From Locusta migratoria (Eukaryota; Arthropoda; Insecta; Orthoptera; Acrididae): a stretch of DNA of 64,000 nt. The DNA lies in NCBI GenBank assembly GCA_026315105.1, contig CM048750.1:73401797-73465796 (forward strand), read 5' to 3'. The notes below the pieces were generated by a model. The model ran no database searches, was not told the origin of the DNA, and saw only the letters and a program-made list of their open reading frames with translations. Below, one piece after another: positions 1-9,794 of this stretch; the first letter of the stretch is position 1; every line of letters starts with the position of its first letter. A program made the position numbers and the translations under genes.

Positions 1-757
1 CTATTCATTCGATTAAATAAACTTGCAAGCAACGATGATCATAATTGAAGGAACAGCAATGTAGCGGTCAGCACATTTGGCCCAACACCGAGGGCAACAA
101 CAACGTAATAACAGAACAGTATTTTACAACAATATATAAAGAACGTACGTATATTGTAACGTCAGGCCAAACAGCTTGATAAGCATCTGTTGTATCTTTG
201 TATTCAATGTCAAGCTGTTACATATAACAATGGTTAACCTGAAAAGAATTTATACATTTTCTCTCAATTTAATTTTCTTCCATATTCATTACTTTGCTCC
301 TAAACACTTCTATTAAAGTTGATTCTCCAACTGTTATGTTACTATTTCATTTTTTTAAAATTTTGTTACTCCAAATTTTTGTTAAGGCTTTATACCACGG
401 ATGAATGCGATTTTTACTTAATCTACTTTCTTGCAATAGATACAAATTTTCAACAACCACTTTACTTCTTTCTTTCTTTGATTCCAATAGTTTTCTACAT
501 TCCGATAAATTACGCTGTTATTTCGTAATATCCATGATTTTTTGGTGAACCTTATATTCTCCTAATGATTCACCTTTCTGATACAATTTATGTAGATTTT
601 ACTTAGATGTTACACACTTACATATAGACATTCTGACTTCACTGTTGTATGGTACTGTTCTACTTTCTGTATTTTGGACGACAGATTGTATCATGAAGGC
701 TTTTAACATTCTTCTCGGGTCAGCAAGCGGATAACATTGTCAAATAGTCACAGTATT
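1..757. other. Unassigned AT-rich DNA
   Basis: I see no recognisable gene or repeat module here. The short open frames (for example 319-528) are low-complexity, AT-driven and resemble no family I know. Confidence 0.5.
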
Positions 758-768
758 TCGACAGCCTA

Positions 769-969
769 AAAAAATGTTCAAATGTTTGTTAAGCTTATGG
801 GACTTAACTACGGGGTCATCAGTCCCTAAACTTACAAACTACTTATCAACTACCTTACACTAAGGACGGCACAAATATCCATGCCCGAAGGGGGATTCGA
901 ACCCCCGACCGCAGTGGCCGTGCAGACCGTGACTGTAGCGCCTCAGTCCCCTCGGCCACCGCGGCCGGC
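769..969 (-). mobile_element. tRNA-derived SINE, family A
   Basis: Read on the minus strand, this has a tRNA-like head starting GGCCGCGGTGGCCGAGGGGA, a B-box-like GGTTCGAATCC, a body (GTGCCGTCCTTAG, AAGTAGTTTGTAAG) and the tail module GGACTGATGACCCCG, ending ACAAACATTTGAACAT. It is flanked by an 11-bp duplication, TCGACAGCCTA at 758-768 and TCGACAGTCTA at 970-980, with one mismatch. That marks a full-length retroposition. It encodes no protein and would depend on a LINE in trans. Confidence 0.85.
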
Positions 970-1453
970 TCGACAGTCTAGTTGACGATGTTATCCGGTT
1001 GCTGACTCGAGACGAATGTTACCAGTTATTACGCCGGGAAAATCCACGCAACCACATGAAGGCCTTTAGTTATGCTCTTGTCCCTTTTTTTATCCTCTCT
1101 TCTACAGCAAGATTTTCAAATCGTCGTTTCCCCAAGATATTAAATTTTTTTAGACTTCTCTTTTCACAGTAACTGTCAGCAGAAATTTCCGTGCATATTT
1201 AATGTTTGTTCAAAACTACGTTTTTCGGCAAAAAATCTAAAGCTGATCCTACTGTTTATTTCTTCGTAAAGATTGATTTATATTATAGCAGATTACACTT
1301 TCAGTAAGTATAACAAAATCTTCCTCACATGTGTGAGAGTTCATTCAGATACAGTTGTTTCATCTTGCGGCGGAACGACCTCTTCGTACGGCGGAACGTG
1401 TGCTAAAACCTTATCTTCAAAAGCACTCGTATGATTAGGGTTGAATGTGGCCG

Positions 1454-2333
1454 TGTCAGACTTCGTAATCCTTGAGGTGTCCATGCGCCCATAAAAATTT
1501 ATATAAAATAAAAAAATATGTTCATGTAAAATCTTTATACGTTGCTATATTTCAAAAATCAGATTCTTGCGCCGAGGGAAGAAGTTTTTAACAGTCACTC
1601 TTGTTAAAATATTTCTAAGTTCTCTCATAGATAAGACGGTCAAAAGAAATTCTTCAGTTTGTGGTCGTTGCTATAGCCACAGAGAAAAAATAATATTTCT
1701 TCAATGATTATCGATCGATGTATATGATCGATTAATCAAAGTTCTAAAAGAAACATTTATCAAAGTCTTCTTGACGTAACTTTTCCGCCAATAAAAAATT
1801 CATAAGAATCTTCCTTCAGATTGAAGAATATTTAAATTAAATCATCTGCTCATTTCATTAATATATTATTCATCGTAAAATAATTCTTCATACATGATGT
1901 ACTCTGACACTTTCGTCAAGTTTAAACACGATAACATTTATTACTTTCTAAGACATTACATATGTAGTCATCGACAGACAAAAGGGAACTGACTTTTAAA
2001 ATTTGTTATTTTAACATGAAGAGTCGACAATAATGTCAACTCTCGCGACGACAACCGCAGAGATCAACATCTTCTTGCCTCGTGGCCGTCGACCTGCGAC
2101 TTGATGTGGCCGGATATTTACTCCTTGGAATCGGCGTCGAAGATGTTGCCCTCTTAGGTTGACTCGCCTCACAGCACATGAAACAAACAAAAAATATACA
2201 AAAACATCTTTAAGAATCATAACATTAAATCTTTACATAAAAATCATTTAAGAACAATAATATAAGTAAGTTATCCTGCACAAACTGAGCTGACATGAGA
2301 TATGTAGCGGAGACAATAATCCGTCCCACTACA
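1454..2333 (-). repeat. LTR-like repeat, copy 1
   Basis: On the minus strand this 880-bp segment starts TGTAGTGGGACGG and ends GTCTGACA, so it has TG...CA termini, and it holds an AATAAA-type signal near 1936-1942. It is co-linear over its whole length with 39801-44010 on the plus strand once a LINE insertion there is removed (889 bp). Homology continues past the terminus into about 90 bp of leader (1360-1453; shared GAAGAGGTCGT and CCGCCGCAA). TG...CA ends, a poly(A) signal and a shared leader suggest the LTR of an LTR retrotransposon. No gag-pol or second LTR is visible, so a DNA repeat of another type is not excluded. Confidence 0.5.
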
Positions 2334-2394
2334 GTCTCTATTACGAAATCTTGTTCTTCGTTCAAGTTTCTTTCCTTGTTTTTCTAGCACAAAT

Positions 2395-2645
2395 TAAAAT
2401 GAATAAGAATAGGCCATCGCCTAGCTGTACACCAGCATTTATTTCGATGGTATGGGATGTTTGCCCCAGAACTTTCAATTTAGATACTGTCTCTGTAAAT
2501 GTTTCAAAAATTATATTTCCTAATGTAAACTTTAGATCAAATTTCTGGACTATTTTATTTATAGTTTCTCTGCCGACAGAACCAAAGTCCTTTTATTGAA
2601 ATCAACAAATATTACTACATCGTCTTTTGCATTCACTAATTCCTA
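2395..2645 (-). pseudogene. Decayed LINE reverse transcriptase, downstream fragment
   Basis: Minus-strand translation with frame changes reads VVIFVDFNK, then SVGRETINKIVQKFDL and EINAGVQLGDGL. These match the order of LINE reverse-transcriptase blocks: a catalytic VDF(K)KAFDS motif, then the G-V-R-Q-G-D-x-L-S-P block. In-frame stops and frameshifts show it is dead. It continues upstream at 3010-3240 and 6561-6700. The pieces are separated by a SINE and by an intact RTE element, so this LINE is the oldest layer at this locus. The exact clade cannot be set. Confidence 0.6.
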
Positions 2646-2657
2646 CCGGCTGACTGA

Positions 2658-2878
2658 ATGCCAATGTTCTAACGTTTGCAAATCTGAGGGATGGGGATTG
2701 GTCGTAAAATTGCGTAAGCGAATTGGAATTATCACTCAGGTTGAATGTGGAATCGTGTTACTAAGGGGTTAGCTGGTACAAAGTTATCTGTATCTCCTAA
2801 TATATAAGGGTTAATTACTTAACAGCTGTTTTTATCAGTCTCTTACTACTTAAACTAAAGCTAACTTATGCTAAGGAC

Positions 2879-2915
<37 letters not shown>

Positions 2916-3004
2916 CCGAGGGAGGACTCGAACTTCAGACGGTGAGCAACTACGTGCTTCGCAGCTAGGCGCTTCAGAGCGCTCGGCACTTCACCACGGG
3001 CCGG
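2658..3004 (-). mobile_element. tRNA-derived SINE with expanded CA tract
   Basis: The minus-strand head (GGCCCGTGGTGAAGTGCCGA, B box GTTCGAGTCC) is followed by a (TG/CA)n run of about 32 bp at 2879-2910, where related SINEs carry only a short GTGTGTGTG. The tail-like end is near 2662-2690. The flanking sequence CTGACTGA occurs on both sides (2650-2657 and 3005-3012) and probably is the target duplication. The copy is longer than its relatives, with about 110 bp of unrelated sequence near 2700-2820. Confidence 0.65.
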
Positions 3005-3009
3005 CTGAC

Positions 3010-3240
3010 TGACTTCAGATAAAACATTATTTTGTCCCAATCATGATTAGTCTTTCCTACCACCACCTTGATGTTCACGTAACTGATTTTCCAGTGTCGT
3101 TTCTACTTTGTTTTTAAAAATCTTATAAATTTTATATTTAACTGGTCTTCTTTTCTTCCAATCGGCTAGTTAATTGTTTATCTGGCAATGTTAACGGCAG
3201 CGGGTGGTCGTATCTCCTCTCTGATTGCCATTTGTATAAT
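3010..3240 (-). pseudogene. Decayed LINE reverse transcriptase, middle fragment
   Basis: The minus strand reads KVETTLENQLREHQGGGRKD, the equivalent of the R.E..L..QLGE.QAGFRKGRS block that precedes the catalytic aspartate block in LINE RTs. It lies between the fragment at 6561-6700 (upstream) and 2395-2645 (downstream) in the expected order. The RTE element at 3262-6551 and the SINE at 2658-3004 were inserted into it. Confidence 0.6.
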
Positions 3241-3261
3241 ATAGAAAAAAAAAGACCACTC

Positions 3262-6200
3262 CCATGAACCACAGACATTGCCGAGGTGGGGTGGCTTGCG
3301 TGCCTCAACGATGCAGATAGCCATACCGTAGGTGCAACCACATCGGAGGGGTATCTGTGGAGAGGCCAGACAAACGTGTGGTTCCTGAAGAGGGGCAGCA
3401 GCCTTTTCAGTAGTTACAGGGGCAACAGTCTGGATGATTGACTGAGCTGGCCTTGTAACATCAGCTAATGTGGCTTTGCCACACAGCTACTGCGAACGGC
3501 TGAAAGCAAGGGGAAACTACAGCCGTTACCTTTCCCGAGGACATGCAGCTCTACTGTATGAACATATGATGATGGCATCCTCTAGGGTAAAATATTCCGG
3601 AGGTAAAATAGTCCCCCATTCGGATCTCCGGGCGGGGACTACTCAGGAGGATGTGATCATCAGGAAAGACAATACTGGCATTCTACGGGTCGGAGCGTGG
3701 AATGTTAGATCCCTTAATAGAGTAGGAAAATTAGAAAATTTAAAAAGGGAAATGGATAGGTTGAAATTAGATATAGTGGGGATTAGTGAAGTTTGGTGGC
3801 AGGATAAACAGGATTTCTGGTCAGGTGAGTACAGGATTATAAATACAAAATCAATGGGGGGTATCACAGGAGTAGGATTGATAATGAATAAGAAAATAGG
3901 AATGCGGGTAAACTACTATGACCAGCACAGTGATCGCATTATCATTGTCAAGATAGATACGAAGCCAACACCGGCAACAGTAGTACAGGTTTATATGCCA
4001 ACTAGCTCTGCCGATGATGAGGAAATCGAAGAAATATATGAGGAGCTAAAGGAAATTATTCAGACAATTAAGGGAGAGGAAAACTTAATTGTTATGGGAG
4101 ACTGGAATTCGGTAGTAGGACAAGGAAGGGAAGGAAGGATAGTCGATGAATATGGTCTGGGCAAAAGGAATGAAAGAGGAAGTCGCCTGGTAGAATTTTG
4201 CACGGAACATAATTTAGTTATAACAAACACCTGGTTTAAGAATCACAAAAGAAGGTTGTATACGTGGAAGAGACCAGGAGACACCGGGAGATACCAGATA
4301 GATTTTATAATGGTAAGACATAGATTTCGGAACCAGGTTTTGAAGTGTAGGACATACCCAGGGGCAGACATAGACTCTGACCATAACTTGTTGGTTATGA
4401 ACTGTAGGCTGAAACTGAAGAAACTACAGAAAGGTAGGAAAATAAGGAGATGGGACCTGGATAAATTGAAGGAACCTGAAGTTATTAAGAATTTCAGAGG
4501 GAGCTTCAGGCAACAATTGACGGAAACGGGGGAAAATAAAACAGTTGAGGAGGAATGGGTAAAATTGAGAGATGAAATAGTGAAGGCAGCAGAGGACAAA
4601 ATAGGTAGGAAGGCAAGACCTACAAAAAATCCTTGGATATCACAGGAGATACTAAATTTAATCGATGAAAGGAGAAAGTATAAAAATGCAGTAAATGAAA
4701 CAGGCAAAATGGAGTACAGACGACTAAGAAATGAGATTGACAGGAAGTGCAAAATGGCTAAGCAGGAATGGCTAGAAGGCAAATGCAAGGATGTAGAAGA
4801 ATGTATAAATAGGGGAAAAATAGATACAGCCTACCGGAAAATAAAAGAAACATTTGGCGATAAGAAAAACAGCTCTATCAATATCAAGGACACTGATGGA
4901 AAACCAGTTCTCAGAAAAGAAGGGAAAGCTGAAAGGTGGAAAGAGTATATAGAGGGGCTCTACAAAGGAAATGAACTTCGAGACACTATTGTAGGAAGGG
5001 AAGAGGATGTAGATGATGATGAAATAGGAGATGCTGTACTGAGGGAAGAATTTGACAGAGCCCTGAAAGACCTAAGTCGAAACAAGGCCCCTGGAGCAGA
5101 TGATATCCCCTCAGAGCTACTGAAGTGTCTGGGAGAGCCAGCCATGACAAGACTATTTGAACTGGTGTGTAGGATGTATGAGACAGGCGAAATGCCCTCA
5201 GACTTTAAGAAAAATGTAATAATCCCCATTACAAAGAAATCAGGCGCAGACAGGTGTGAAAATTACAGAACCATTAGTTTGATAAGTCATGGTTGCAAAA
5301 TTTTAACACGAATTATCTACAGAAGGATGGAAAAGCTGGTAGAAGCCGACCTCGGGGAAGATCAGTTTGGGTTCAGGAGAAATGTAGGAACACGGGAGGC
5401 AATACTCACTTTACGGCTTATCCTAGAAGATAGATTAAGAAAAGGCAAACCAACATTTGTAGCTTTGGTAGATTTGGAGAAGGCTTTTGACAATGTTGAT
5501 TGGAATAAACTCTTTCAAGTTCTGAAGCAAGCAGGAGTAAAATATAGGGAGCGTAAGGTTATTTACAACTTGTACAAAAACCAGACAGCGGTTGTCAGAG
5601 TTGAAGGGCATGAAAGGGATGCAGTGGTTGGAAAGGGAGTAAGACAGGGTTGTAGCCTTTCCCCAATGTTGTTCAATTTGTACATTGAGCAAGCTATAAA
5701 GGAAAGCAAGGAGAAATTTGGAGAGGGAATTAAAGTTCAGGGTGAAGAATTAAAAACATTGCGTTTTGCCGATGACATAGTAATTCTGTCAGATACAGCA
5801 AAGGACCTGGAAGAGCAATTGAACGGAATGGACAGTGTGCTGAAAGGTGCATATAAGATGAACATTAACAAGAGCAAAACTAGGGTAATGGAGTGCAGTG
5901 TAAGAAAATCAGGTGATGCTGAAGGAATTAGATTAGGTAACGAAACAATAAAGGAGGTAGATGAGTTTTGTTACTTGGGCAGTAAAATAACAAATGATGG
6001 TCGCAGTACAGAGGATATAAAATGCAGAATGGCAATGGGTAGAAAGGCGTTTTTGAAAAAGAGAAATTTGTTAACATCGAATATTGATTTAAGCCTAAGG
6101 AATTCCTTTCTGAAGGCATTTGTATGGAGTGTTGCCTTGTATGGGAGTGAAACATGGACGATAAGCAGTGTGGACAGAAAGAGGATAGAGGCGTTTGAAA

Positions 6201-6551
6201 TGTGGTGCTACAGAAGAATGCTGAAGATTAGGTGGGTGGATCGCGTAACTAATGAGGAGGTACTGAACCGAATTGGGGAGAAAAGAAATTTCTGGCATAC
6301 CTTGACTAAAAGAAGGGATAGATTGGTAGGACACATTCTTAGACATCAAGGAATTGTGAATTTAGCGTTGGAGGGAAGTGTGTGGGGTAAAAATCGCAGA
6401 GGAAGACCAAGAGATGGATACAGTAAGCAGATTCAGACAGATGTAGGCTGCCGTTCTTATGTGGAGATGAAAAGGCTTGCTCAGGATAGAGTAGGGTGGA
6501 GAGCTACATCAAATCAGTATCTGGACTGAAGACCACAACAACAACAACAGA
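3262..6551 (+). mobile_element. Full-length RTE-type LINE, copy 1
   Basis: This non-LTR retrotransposon has a ~208-bp 5' leader, one large ORF (3470-6529) and an extremely short 3' end: GGACTGAAGACCACAACAAC plus a few more ACA units. A single EN-RT ORF and a short ACA-type tail are typical of the RTE/BovB clade. The 5' end matches the second copy in the window (40447-43738, minus), so both look full length. The element sits in a decayed minus-strand LINE. A purine run, AGA(A)nGA, occurs on both sides (about 3243-3255 and 6549-6561) and may be the target duplication, but its A-count differs by one. Confidence 0.85.
3470..6529 (+). CDS. RTE-type endonuclease/reverse transcriptase, 1019 aa
   Basis: This is an intact ORF for the single polyprotein of an RTE-like LINE, which nicks target DNA and reverse-transcribes the element RNA at the nick. 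After a ~70-residue leader comes an apurinic-type endonuclease. The visible residues are N78 in GAWNVRSL, E107 in GISEV, GDWNS at about 210-214, YTW near 265, D278, and SDH at 303-305. A basic linker leads to the reverse transcriptase, with NYRTISLISH, DLEKAFDNV (D668), GVRQGCSLSP and FADD at 766-769. A C-terminal domain follows with WCYRRMLKIRW and RRGRPR. Such ORFs are often mis-annotated in insects as 'craniofacial development protein 2-like' because of the shared BovB-type endonuclease. The start was chosen as the first ATG, which the second copy conserves. No stop, frameshift or missing catalytic residue is seen, so it may be active. Confidence 0.9.
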   Translation: MALPHSYCERLKARGNYSRYLSRGHAALLYEHMMMASSRVKYSGGKIVPHSDLRAGTTQEDVIIRKDNTGILRVGAWNVRSLNRVGKLENLKREMDRLKLDIVGISEVWWQDKQDFWSGEYRIINTKSMGGITGVGLIMNKKIGMRVNYYDQHSDRIIIVKIDTKPTPATVVQVYMPTSSADDEEIEEIYEELKEIIQTIKGEENLIVMGDWNSVVGQGREGRIVDEYGLGKRNERGSRLVEFCTEHNLVITNTWFKNHKRRLYTWKRPGDTGRYQIDFIMVRHRFRNQVLKCRTYPGADIDSDHNLLVMNCRLKLKKLQKGRKIRRWDLDKLKEPEVIKNFRGSFRQQLTETGENKTVEEEWVKLRDEIVKAAEDKIGRKARPTKNPWISQEILNLIDERRKYKNAVNETGKMEYRRLRNEIDRKCKMAKQEWLEGKCKDVEECINRGKIDTAYRKIKETFGDKKNSSINIKDTDGKPVLRKEGKAERWKEYIEGLYKGNELRDTIVGREEDVDDDEIGDAVLREEFDRALKDLSRNKAPGADDIPSELLKCLGEPAMTRLFELVCRMYETGEMPSDFKKNVIIPITKKSGADRCENYRTISLISHGCKILTRIIYRRMEKLVEADLGEDQFGFRRNVGTREAILTLRLILEDRLRKGKPTFVALVDLEKAFDNVDWNKLFQVLKQAGVKYRERKVIYNLYKNQTAVVRVEGHERDAVVGKGVRQGCSLSPMLFNLYIEQAIKESKEKFGEGIKVQGEELKTLRFADDIVILSDTAKDLEEQLNGMDSVLKGAYKMNINKSKTRVMECSVRKSGDAEGIRLGNETIKEVDEFCYLGSKITNDGRSTEDIKCRMAMGRKAFLKKRNLLTSNIDLSLRNSFLKAFVWSVALYGSETWTISSVDRKRIEAFEMWCYRRMLKIRWVDRVTNEEVLNRIGEKRNFWHTLTKRRDRLVGHILRHQGIVNLALEGSVWGKNRRGRPRDGYSKQIQTDVGCRSYVEMKRLAQDRVGWRATSNQYLD

Positions 6552-6560
6552 AAAAAAAGA

Positions 6561-6700
6561 AATCTCTCTGTAATTCGTAACGTCGTATTTATAGCCTTTG
6601 TGTGGTGGAGATATCATTGCTACTTTTAACCCTCCCAAGATTAATTTGTTCTCCAGACTTCAAACATAAGCTTCATTTCATTTCGTTTCTAAGGTTCCGA
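6561..6700 (-). pseudogene. Decayed LINE reverse transcriptase, upstream fragment
   Basis: On the minus strand the frame reads AMISPPHKGYKYDVTNYREIS, which aligns with the A.I.P.HKKGD..D..NYRGIS block at the start of LINE reverse transcriptases. It is the upstream continuation of 3010-3240 and 2395-2645. The copy of RTE at 3262-6551 entered just after the YREIS codons. Low-complexity sequence to ~7400 may contain more of this element, but I cannot support it. Confidence 0.55.
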
Positions 6701-8499
6701 TAACTATTATTTATTATTTTTTTATGATTTTAATGCCTTCTTTAGTTTCTTTCCAAATCAGAAATAACTAATCTAGAATTTCATTTGTATTAGAGAATAT
6801 GGTTCGGAGCTATGGATTGTCTGTGTGTAATTAAGAATCTAATCAGAATTCTCTGTAAGTATTTCGAAAATTCCTTAAATCAAGTCGTGCATTTTCATTT
6901 ACGAAACAGTTTGATATCATTTCAATATGCCGTTAAATATTGGGTAAATATCATAGGTATTACTTATGAAAAGTTTTACTCAATTTCCATAAGTTTCCTC
7001 TTTTCAAAATCTATTTTGCTTCTTGACTCTTATTCTTACTTTTCTTCGTCGTTTAAATTGATTATACACTATAGTATACAATTCTCCTTGAGCATTGGCG
7101 ATTTTTCAATGTTTCGTGTTTGCTTCGATCAATTAATTCCTAGCTGCGATTTATACAGTTTCAGTTCCACTGTAAGTGGTTCAAGTTACATTTTTCACAG
7201 CACTTCCTTTTTGCGATTCATTTTTTCTAAACGTTATACGATGCCGTTATTTCAAAATACGACATTTTTAGTAGAGAATAAACAAGTCATTGGTACTACA
7301 TTTCTATTTTATTTTATCTTTTTTTTTTTCAAATACATCAAAAAACATACCACTCCTTCAGGGAATTGCTTCGTTCCTGTAAATATTAATTTCACAAAGT
7401 GTGCTCAATTACAATACCTTATTCAAGTGAAGCGTGAGTTCTTTATCTTCGCACTCTTGTATCAGAGTTTCTTTACTTGTTTACAGGTTGAAAACTGAAC
7501 TGCAGATTTTTAGATTGGAAATTCTAATTTGGAAACACAGATACAAATTCCATTTTTTAAATCCCAAAATCAATTCGATTGGAAGTTCAGAGTTTTCATT
7601 CATACAAATTTTAGCTGTATTTGTGAAAATAAAATTTGTTTTGGGCAGTCTCCTCGAAATCGTTTTGGTTTCGACATTTTGATGCAGTCACATTTTCAGA
7701 ACACCTGAATGAGCTAAGTACCTACATGTTTATATTTCAGCTGTGTGTAAGACATCCCGAGAATGATGTGAACGCTTTTAATAGTCTGGAAACCTAAATG
7801 GATCATACATATTGTGGATTAGTTTGATGCTACCTCAGTCGACGTGTAAGCAAACTGCATTACACTTCTAACGCCTGTACAAATTTGTTTGCATGTAGTT
7901 TTTGAAGAAAGAAAAAGAAAAAGAAAAAAGCTCTTTTATGTTTGCTATTTGCCTCAGATAGCAGTTTCCTGCAGTGTAACTAGTGTAAATTAATAATAAA
8001 TTCACTGTAAGTTTGTAAGTTAACAAAGATTATCGAGTGTACATTTTTCAGAATTTAAGTGGAAGAAAAGATATTTCGAATGCCCTTATACAACTACTTT
8101 CAGTAGATTAAACTTCCGTTCTGTGCCTCATGTTTAACTCAAAGAAAAACATGAGCTTATGTCAAGTGTCATTATTTCCTTCATCGTACTAAAGTTTGTA
8201 TCACAGGAAATGTTGATTCCCATTCTTCCTTTCTAGCGAAATTACGCACATTAACGTCTTCACAATAATCTTATCAGTCCATCGAATTTTAGAGAGATAC
8301 TAGCTTTAATTTACGGCGTTGCCAAGGAATTTATTTATTTCATTTTATATCAATCCACCTCCTACTTCTTCTCAAACTCTCTGTCCATTTCACGTTCTGC
8401 AATAATATAATTTTCGTGGTACGTAGAGTGGAATACTGAAAAACTGCCTGCGAAATGTGCTGCAAACAGAGTTGGTAGAAAGGCGTAATAAATTACTGT
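6701..8499. other. Unassigned AT-rich DNA
   Basis: This stretch includes a 228-codon open frame (6812-7498, plus) rich in Phe, Ser, Ile and Tyr. It looks like chance openness in AT-rich DNA. There are A/T runs (7319-7330) and an AAAG-rich patch near 7909-7932. The upstream part may hold further remnants of the minus-strand LINE that ends at 6561. Confidence 0.45.
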
Positions 8500-8512
8500 C
8501 TCACGTATTATA

Positions 8513-8711
8513 AAATGTTCAAATGTCTGTAAATCTATCGGACCAAACTGCGTGGTCATCAGTCAGTAGCTTACAAACTACTTAAACCTAGGTAAACTAA
8601 CCTACTGACAAACACACACACCCATGCCCCAGGGAGGACTCGAACCTCCACGGCGAGCAACCGCGCGCTCCGCCGCGAGGCGCTTTAGACCGCTCGGCTA
8701 CTCCACCGCGG
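8513..8711 (-). mobile_element. tRNA-derived SINE, family C
   Basis: The minus-strand head is GCCGCGGTGGAGTAGCCGAG, with B box GGTTCGAGTCCTCCC, a GTGTGTGTGTTTGTC stretch, and tail module GACTGATGACCACGCAGTTT then TTTACAGACATTTGAACAT. It is flanked by a perfect 13-bp duplication, CTCACGTATTATA at 8500-8512 and 8712-8724, so boundaries are exact. Confidence 0.9.
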
Positions 8712-8724
8712 CTCACGTATTATA

Positions 8725-9283
8725 TAGCGTTTTCTCGTGTATCTAATTGTTTATGACGTCATATATAATGAATTATGTGTTATAGGTGTTTCTTGCCCAA
8801 CCACGTATTGTTGCATGGTGGAAAACAATGTGTGTACGAAGTTTGGTTGAAATCGGCACTTTAGGAGGAGATTTGTAACTTTATAGAATGGCGTGACAGT
8901 TTATCGCTCATGCCATAGTTTATGCCGTCAGATCTCAATATCTCCTTTATTATGTGGGTACAGATTCGTGTTGATAAATACAAGGTATTAGGGAAAAGGT
9001 ATTCCTTAGCCACTACATAAGTTTTCTTTGCTTCTAAGTAACTGTAGTTATACGTATTGGTACCGATGAATTTGATTAATTGTCTGATGGCAAAATGGAA
9101 ACAAAAAGTGGATGGAAAACAAATTATTATTGAAGCTGAATTTTTTTCTTCTTTCGCGAAGGAATATGAGGTAACGAAAGATATGAATAAATACATTTTC
9201 TATTGTTGTGTGGAATATGTTTTCACCACTAGAAGGGCTACCACGTAACTGTTTACTATACAGGTAGTTTAATTTGCGTTTCA
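8725..9283. other. Unassigned sequence between two SINEs
   Basis: I see no gene or repeat. Overlapping open frames on both strands around 9048-9284 have no recognisable motif. Confidence 0.45.
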
Positions 9284-9293
9284 CAGAAAATAA

Positions 9294-9490
9294 GCCGCGG
9301 TGGAGTAGCCGAGTGGTCTAAAGCGTCTCGCTGCGGAGCGCGCGGTTGCTCGCCGTGGAGGTTCGAGTCCTCCCTGGGTCATGGGTGTGTGTGTTTGTTC
9401 TTAGGTTAGTTTACCTACGTTTAAATAGTTTGTAAGCTACGGACTGATGACTACGCAGTTTGGTCCGATAGATTTACAAACATTTTTGAG
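9294..9490 (+). mobile_element. tRNA-derived SINE, family C
   Basis: This has the same structure as 8513-8711: head GCCGCGGTGGAGTAGCCGAG, B box GGTTCGAGTCCTCCC, tail GACTGATGACTACGCAGTTT. It is flanked by a perfect 10-bp duplication, CAGAAAATAA at 9284-9293 and 9491-9500. Confidence 0.88.
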
Positions 9491-9594
9491 CAGAAAATAA
9501 ATTACGAAGATTATTTGCAACAAGGATAGTTACAAACTGCAGGTTCAAATCAGAATGGCCTTAAATAAGAAACGATAAGACGATTATACAACTC

Positions 9595-9794
9595 AAATGT
9601 TCAAATGTCTGTAAATCTATTGGACCAAACTGCGTGGTCATCAGTCCTTAGCTTAAAAACTACTTAAACCTAGGTAAACTAACCTACGGACAAACACACA
9701 CACCCATGCCCCAGGGAGGACTCGAACCTCCACGGCGAGCAACCGCGCGCTCCGCAGCGAGGTGCTGTAGACCGCTCGGCTACTGCACCGCGGC
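9595..9794 (-). mobile_element. tRNA-derived SINE, family C
   Basis: This is a minus-oriented full-length copy with all family C modules (GACTGATGACCACGCAGTTT, CAAACACACACACCCATGCC on the plus strand, head ending CCGCGGC). I see no clean target duplication, so the ends are approximate. It lies only 105 bp from an opposite-strand copy at 9294-9490, giving an imperfect inverted pair. Confidence 0.8.

Noticed and set aside
4243..4788. Large minus-strand open frame inside the RTE element (and its twin at 42211-42756).
   Set aside because: It is the antisense shadow of the endonuclease/RT ORF, and the protein has no recognised domain.
6812..7498. A 228-codon open frame that might be a membrane-protein gene.
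   Set aside because: Its Phe/Ser/Ile/Tyr-rich content is what AT-rich DNA gives by chance. There is no motif or ordered set of membrane segments, and neighbouring frames are equally open.
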